A stretch of 16,314 nucleotides of DNA, from NCBI GenBank assembly GCA_001817765.1, contig MHIZ01000002.1, positions 1 through 16,314 on the forward strand, given 5' to 3'. A model generated the notes under the pieces. It had not been told where the DNA came from. It searched no databases and worked only from the letters and a program-made list of their open reading frames with translations. This document shows, one piece after another, positions 14,108 through 16,314 of the stretch. The stretch comes from Candidatus Colwellbacteria bacterium RIFCSPLOWO2_02_FULL_44_20b. GTDB taxonomy: Bacteria > Patescibacteriota > Minisyncoccia > UBA6257 > Colwellbacteraceae. A program made the position numbers and the translations under genes. The stretch's first letter is position 1. The number at the start of each line of letters is the position of its first letter.

Positions 14108-14143
14108 ATGAAAATTGGAAAAAAGCCGAAAAATAAAAATTAA
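14108..14143 (+). CDS. Possible Lys-rich leader peptide (11 aa)
   Basis: The ORF MKIGKKPKNKN begins 2 nt after the right arm of the second leader hairpin, behind AGGG, and stops at TAA 14141-14143, before the third hairpin. Its Lys and Asn content may merely reflect A-rich sequence. Given together with the upstream Arg-rich ORF, it makes a dual-ORF leader, which is why it is listed. Confidence 0.2.
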   Translation: MKIGKKPKNKN

Positions 14144-14206
14144 GCTCGTTTCGACGAAAATCAATGATTTTCATTAACACGTCGGAGCGGCATAAAGGAG
14201 AGTCTT

Positions 14207-14521
14207 ATGTTACTTAAAAGACTCGTTATATCATCAGGTTTTGCCAAGGTCGCGTCAGTTCTCATAATGTTCGTTGTGATGATTGCCGTTGTGAAGACGT
14301 TCCCCGAACTTATCTCATTCGTTACAATGACGAATGTGGTGATCGGAAGCGTGTTCCTTGTTATCGGCATCTATCTCGGCGCAAGCATTACGAAAGAAAG
14401 TGAATTGAAACGGAATTTTCCGAAAAGGAAAAAAGGTTTCAAATCAAACCCAATCGTAATGCCAAATCGTGAGACACGACCGCAAACCTCAAATCCCAAT
14501 CAACCCCGCTTTAACCAATAA
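14207..14521 (+). CDS. Small membrane protein of unknown function
   Basis: I do not recognise this 104-residue protein. It has two predicted transmembrane helices, about residues 12-29 (FAKVASVLIMFVVMIAVV) and 43-59 (NVVIGSVFLVIGIYLGA). A hydrophilic basic tail follows (KRNFPKRKKGFKS) and ends in a Pro/Asn/Gln-rich segment. Both tail and N-terminus would lie on the same side of the membrane, probably in the cytoplasm by the positive-inside rule. It has the clearest ribosome binding site in the window (AAAGGAG, 6-nt spacing), a strong promoter and a roughly 200-nt leader, so it is likely well expressed and regulated. It is a monocistronic unit ending at a terminator about 20 nt downstream. Confidence 0.75.
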   Translation: MLLKRLVISSGFAKVASVLIMFVVMIAVVKTFPELISFVTMTNVVIGSVFLVIGIYLGASITKESELKRNFPKRKKGFKSNPIVMPNRETRPQTSNPNQPRFNQ

Positions 14522-14540
14522 AGCGAGCGCAAACAAAAAC

Positions 14541-14643
14541 AAAAGCCCCCCACACAGTAAAAACAAAAATAAAATTTGTAAAACTGCTCTGGGGCTTTTT
14601 ATTTTGTTTGTTTCCTTCCTTATTTTTCTAAGGAAACAAACAA
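14541..14643. terminator. Two successive terminator-like inverted repeats
   Basis: First, AAAAGCCCC (14541-14549) pairs with GGGGCTTTT (14591-14599) across a long loop that has its own CAGT/ACTG pairing, and is followed by a T-rich run. Second, a perfect 14-bp inverted repeat pairs 14604-14617 (TTGTTTGTTTCCTT) with 14630-14643 (AAGGAAACAAACAA) around a 12-nt loop. The first should end the membrane-protein transcript. The second has no T-run after it and may be a second terminator or a barrier before the rnpB promoter. Confidence 0.65.
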
Positions 14644-14678
14644 CCCCGAGTAAGCTCGAAGGGTAACATTATTATCAC

Positions 14679-14706
14679 TAGACAAAAAAAAGAAAGTTGG
14701 TATAAT
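14679..14706 (+). promoter_or_regulatory. Promoter of the RNase P RNA gene
   Basis: TAGACA (14679-14684), a 16-nt spacer and a perfect TATAAT (14701-14706) predict a start at about 14712-14714. That coincides with the first base of the P1 helix of the RNA, so 5' trimming would be unnecessary. Confidence 0.75.
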
Positions 14707-15065
14707 ACATTTCGGCAGTTCAGATAGTTACGTTCCGCGTATCTTTGTAGAATCCTTGTACTTTGAATGAAACGCGGGATGAGGAAAGTCCGGACTCTCT
14801 CTTTCTATACGAGGCTTTTGCGAGCTCGCTGTATATGAAGATAAAAAAGTAGCGGCTAACAGCCGTCCGCAACAATGCGCGAGGTGCGAACAGTGACGCT
14901 GAGCGTCGAAAGACGTGATGCGTCCCGCGAAGCTCCGTAAGGAGCGAAGTGGGATGAACTTCGTATAATCTGCCAATCGGCGGAAAAATCGAAGGGTGAA
15001 ACGCGCTAAATCCTTACTGAGAGCAAGGCCGTACTCTTAAGTTAAAGTAAAGGGGAGTTTACCTC

Positions 15066-15089
15066 GCCGGAGCTTTAGCGAAGGAGGGT
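15066..15089 (+). repeat. GC-rich hairpin repeat copy 1 inside RNase P RNA
   Basis: The sequence GCCGGAGCTTTAGCGAAGG and its following AGGGT differ at only three positions from copy 2 at 15142-15166. It falls in the P18-like peripheral region of the RNA, just after the conserved core. Confidence 0.6.
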
Positions 15090-15136
15090 GCCGCACGATT
15101 CCGAGAGTAATCAAGGAACCAGAGAAATTACTATCT

Positions 15137-15168
15137 CGCCCGCCGTAGCTTTACGCGAAGGTGGGTCA
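15137..15168 (+). repeat. GC-rich hairpin repeat copy 2, between P2 and P4 of RNase P RNA
   Basis: CCCGCC (15139-15144) pairs with GGTGGG (15160-15165) and encloses GTAGCTTTACGCGAA. The core GCCGTAGCTTTACGCGAAGG is a near-copy of the repeat at 15066-15089. It lies directly after P2 3' and before the ACAGAA of the P4 3' side. From memory, similar GTAGCTTT-CGAAGG units are dispersed in CPR genomes. Confidence 0.65.
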
Positions 15169-15199
15169 GACAGAATCCGGCTTACGAACTGCCAATAAA

Positions 15200-15227
15200 C
15201 TAAAACACCCCGCAAGGGGTGTTTTAG
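15200..15227. terminator. Bidirectional terminator after RNase P RNA
   Basis: CTAAAACACCCC (15200-15211) pairs perfectly with GGGGTGTTTTAG (15216-15227) around a GCAA tetraloop, followed by TTTTG. It is symmetric, so it can also serve the nuclease gene, which ends at 15243 on the opposite strand. Confidence 0.9.
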
Positions 15228-15242
15228 TTTTGTCAGATGAAG

Positions 15243-16067
15243 TTAAATTCCGAGCCCCGTCTTACTCGTTTTGATTTTCTTACCTACCTTTTTCGGAGTT
15301 GAAACTTCTTTTGGTTCATTTTGTTCACGGGCGTAGAAATACGCGCAATAATCACAGTTCGAAGAATCCTTTGGCGGCGTGTTTTCCATAAGGCATTTCT
15401 TGATTTCCTTAAGTTTCGGTTCAATCCAAGATGTATCGCCTTTGTAAGGAATAAGCTTCACATCAAATTCAAGCTTGCTATCAAATACCTCAGCATCAAG
15501 CTTGCCGTTTACATAAACAAAATATCCTGTGTCTGAAACATCAAAGCCATTTTTTCTGAAAAGCCACTGATATACTTCCATCTGTCGTTTATAGCCATCT
15601 TGCCATTCCGCGTCAAGATTAACCTCGGATGCTTTCGCCGTTGCTTTGTAGTCGGCAATAATAAGTTTTTTATCGCTTCCGATCCATACGTCGTCAACGC
15701 CCCCGCTAATTTTAAGATTTGTCACGGGATCAATATAAATAATGCCGCGGCGAAGTGAATCGCGCCACGCGTCAATATCGGGATGCGCGAAAGGCACCGC
15801 GTCAATGCTGTAATGTTTCATAAAAGGATGAGGAGTCTTGTTCGCGCGATGATAATCAAATTCTTTTTTAAGAAGCATGTCTACCGCCGCGTTTAAAGAA
15901 AAGGGGAAACCGGGCGGTCGTCCGATGCCGATCCGCCGATCAAAGTAAAAACATCGCGGGCACTCGACAAAAAGATCTATTTTTGAACGACTCAGTTGAA
16001 ATGGCTCGTTCGCGTCCGGGTTAAAAAGCCCGCGAGAACTCTTAAATGGATTGTAATATTGGGACAT
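15243..16067 (-). CDS. PD-(D/E)XK nuclease-domain protein (RecB/Cas4-like), orphan
   Basis: This 274-residue protein has the RecB-type nuclease core: GGVDDVW (Asp125/126), then IIADYKATAK (Asp139, Lys141), then QMEVYQW (Gln162, Tyr166), matching motifs II, III and QxxxY. The N-terminal part has SRSKIDLFVECPRCFYF, the usual start of the PDDEXK_1 family. Two Cys pairs, Cys36/Cys39 and Cys238/Cys241 (NCDYCAYF), sit either side of the core as in AddB and Cas4 proteins that bind an iron-sulfur cluster. Cys225 is a further candidate ligand. The C-terminal tail is Lys-rich. No cas genes, helicase or CRISPR array are in the window. Related stand-alone proteins are, from memory, common in Parcubacteria; the role is unknown, possibly DNA repair or DNA uptake processing. 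The ATG lacks a ribosome binding site. Confidence 0.85.
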   Translation of the reverse strand: MSQYYNPFKSSRGLFNPDANEPFQLSRSKIDLFVECPRCFYFDRRIGIGRPPGFPFSLNAAVDMLLKKEFDYHRANKTPHPFMKHYSIDAVPFAHPDIDAWRDSLRRGIIYIDPVTNLKISGGVDDVWIGSDKKLIIADYKATAKASEVNLDAEWQDGYKRQMEVYQWLFRKNGFDVSDTGYFVYVNGKLDAEVFDSKLEFDVKLIPYKGDTSWIEPKLKEIKKCLMENTPPKDSSNCDYCAYFYAREQNEPKEVSTPKKVGKKIKTSKTGLGI

Positions 16068-16224
16068 AAATGAAATTAAATATAACAGAATCTAGCATAC
16101 CACGGATGCTTGAATGGGAAAATTAGGAAAACTAACCCGTAAGAAATCTGAAAGATCAAACAATACAAAAAAATTGCGATAGCAGTAAATTTAGTATAGT
16201 TCAGAGTAATTCGAAAGTTGGAAA
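16068..16224. other. Intergenic region upstream of the nuclease gene
   Basis: The 157 nt are AT-rich and hold no credible ORF. A TATGCT hexamer on the minus strand near 16100 could be the -10 of the nuclease promoter, but its -35 is weak. No clear terminator follows the right-hand gene's stop codon. Confidence 0.4.
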
Positions 16225-16314
16225 CTAATCCTTCTTTTCAACAATAATCGTACACTTTGCAACAAGCGCGGCAACAGCGCCAACTGCGGCAAGCATCGGT
16301 GCTAAAAGTGCGCC
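16225..16314 (-). CDS. C-terminal end of an unidentified, probably membrane-associated protein
   Basis: The minus strand is open from the right edge to a TAG at 16227-16225, giving 29 residues: a hydrophobic Ala/Val/Leu-rich helix (APMLAAVGAVAALVAKCTII) and a charged VEKKD end. The frame is chosen because it is open to the edge, ends in a hydrophobic-then-charged pattern and points the same way as the nuclease gene. The fragment is too short to name. A final transmembrane helix is likely. Confidence 0.5.
   Translation of the reverse strand, partial: GALLAPMLAAVGAVAALVAKCTIIVEKKD

Larger units (their letters stand above)
14006..14206 (+). promoter_or_regulatory. Long structured 5' leader, possible attenuator or unknown RNA element
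   Basis: About 200 nt lie between the predicted start and the coding ATG. Three hairpins can be drawn: 14021-14060 (CTATC...GTCGG against CCGAC...GATAG), 14073-14105 (CCTATAC against GTATAGG, perfect 7 bp, with an inner TTCT/AGAA) and 14156-14172 (GAAAATCA against TGATTTTC, perfect 8 bp). An alternative pairing, CGACG (14152-14156) with CGTCG (14180-14184), would compete with the third. The second half is A-rich. It ends in a classical ribosome binding site, AAAGGAG at 14194-14200, 6 nt from the ATG. I do not recognise a known riboswitch. Two tiny ORFs lie within it. Confidence 0.5.
14712..15194 (+). ncRNA. rnpB: RNase P RNA, with repeat insertions
   Basis: This is the catalytic RNA that trims tRNA 5' ends. 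The ends pair as helix P1 (GGCAGTTC 14714-14721 with GAACTGCC 15186-15193). P2 is AGATAGT (14722-14728) with ACTATCT (15130-15136), and P3 includes CCGCGT with ACGCGG. The universal core is present: GAGGAAAGTCCGGACTC for P4 5' with ACAGAATCCGGCTTAC on the 3' side, GAGAGCAAGGCC, and GGTGCGAACAGTGACG. At about 480 nt it is longer than the usual 350-400. The extra length is in GC-rich hairpins. One sits between P2 3' and P4 3' (about 15137-15168), where most bacterial RNAs have only a short conserved joint, and a near-copy lies at 15066-15089. A further hairpin is at 14924-14954. Promoter and terminator are its own. Confidence 0.93.

Noticed and set aside
14469..14666. A 65-codon + strand frame overlapping the small membrane protein's end and the terminators
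   Set aside because: It runs through two strong inverted repeats, has no ribosome binding site and its composition follows the A-rich repeat sequence.
16174..16200. A TTGCGA/TATAGT pair on the + strand upstream of the right-edge gene
   Set aside because: The spacing is only 15 nt and the transcript would run antisense to the edge gene without any visible product.
1..16314. CRISPR arrays, toxin-antitoxin pairs, phage genes, tRNA or rRNA genes
   Set aside because: I found no regularly spaced repeats, no recognisable toxin or phage proteins and no cloverleaf-like segments anywhere in the window.

Overview
The window looks like a piece of a small-genome, cell-wall-bearing bacterium of the Candidate Phyla Radiation (Patescibacteria), most likely a Parcubacteria-type lineage. 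This is inferred from three things: tightly packed and overlapping genes, an almost complete lack of Shine-Dalgarno sites, and a gene order in which frr, rseP and proS sit together without the lipid and isoprenoid genes usually found between them. TGA is used as a normal stop (mreD, dedA), so the genetic code appears standard.

Layout. (1) 1-347: the N-terminus of an Xre-type helix-turn-helix protein leaves the window leftwards. It is divergent from the main operon, with a perfect 18-bp palindrome and promoters between them. (2) 348-9237: one long + strand run of mreB1, holB, frr, rseP, proS, mreB2, mreC, mreD and mrdA (PBP2), with gaps of 0-9 nt or overlaps. It combines rod-shape and septal/lateral wall synthesis (two MreB paralogues, MreC, MreD, PBP2) with clamp-loader, ribosome recycling, intramembrane protease and tRNA charging functions. 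(3) 9238-9393: a fold-back, MITE-like inverted repeat. (4) 9400-11570: a DedA-family membrane protein, triose-phosphate isomerase and a membrane-anchored SIMPL-domain protein. (5) 11571-11889: a gene-free stretch that appears to encode a small structured RNA with its own promoter and double terminator, plus short repeats. (6) 11890-13943: a divergent phosphoglycerate kinase, a DEDDh exonuclease and RNase HI in an overlapping operon. (7) 13944-14521: a strong promoter, a roughly 200-nt structured leader holding two tiny ORFs (one Arg-rich, one Lys-rich), then a small two-helix membrane protein with the only classical ribosome binding site in the window. (8) 14679-15227: the RNase P RNA gene with its own promoter and terminator, carrying two copies of a GC-rich hairpin repeat, one of them apparently in the normally conserved P2-P4 joining region. 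(9) 15243-16314, minus strand: an orphan RecB/Cas4-like PD-(D/E)XK nuclease and the last 29 residues of another protein.

Functionally the window is mainly housekeeping: cell-shape machinery, RNA and DNA processing enzymes, and lower glycolysis. The points most worth following are the MreB1 paralogue with an Asp-to-Asn change in its nucleotide-binding loop, the repeat insertions in RNase P RNA, the candidate small RNA at 11662-11775, the dual-ORF leader at 14006-14206, and the substituted substrate-site residues of Pgk.
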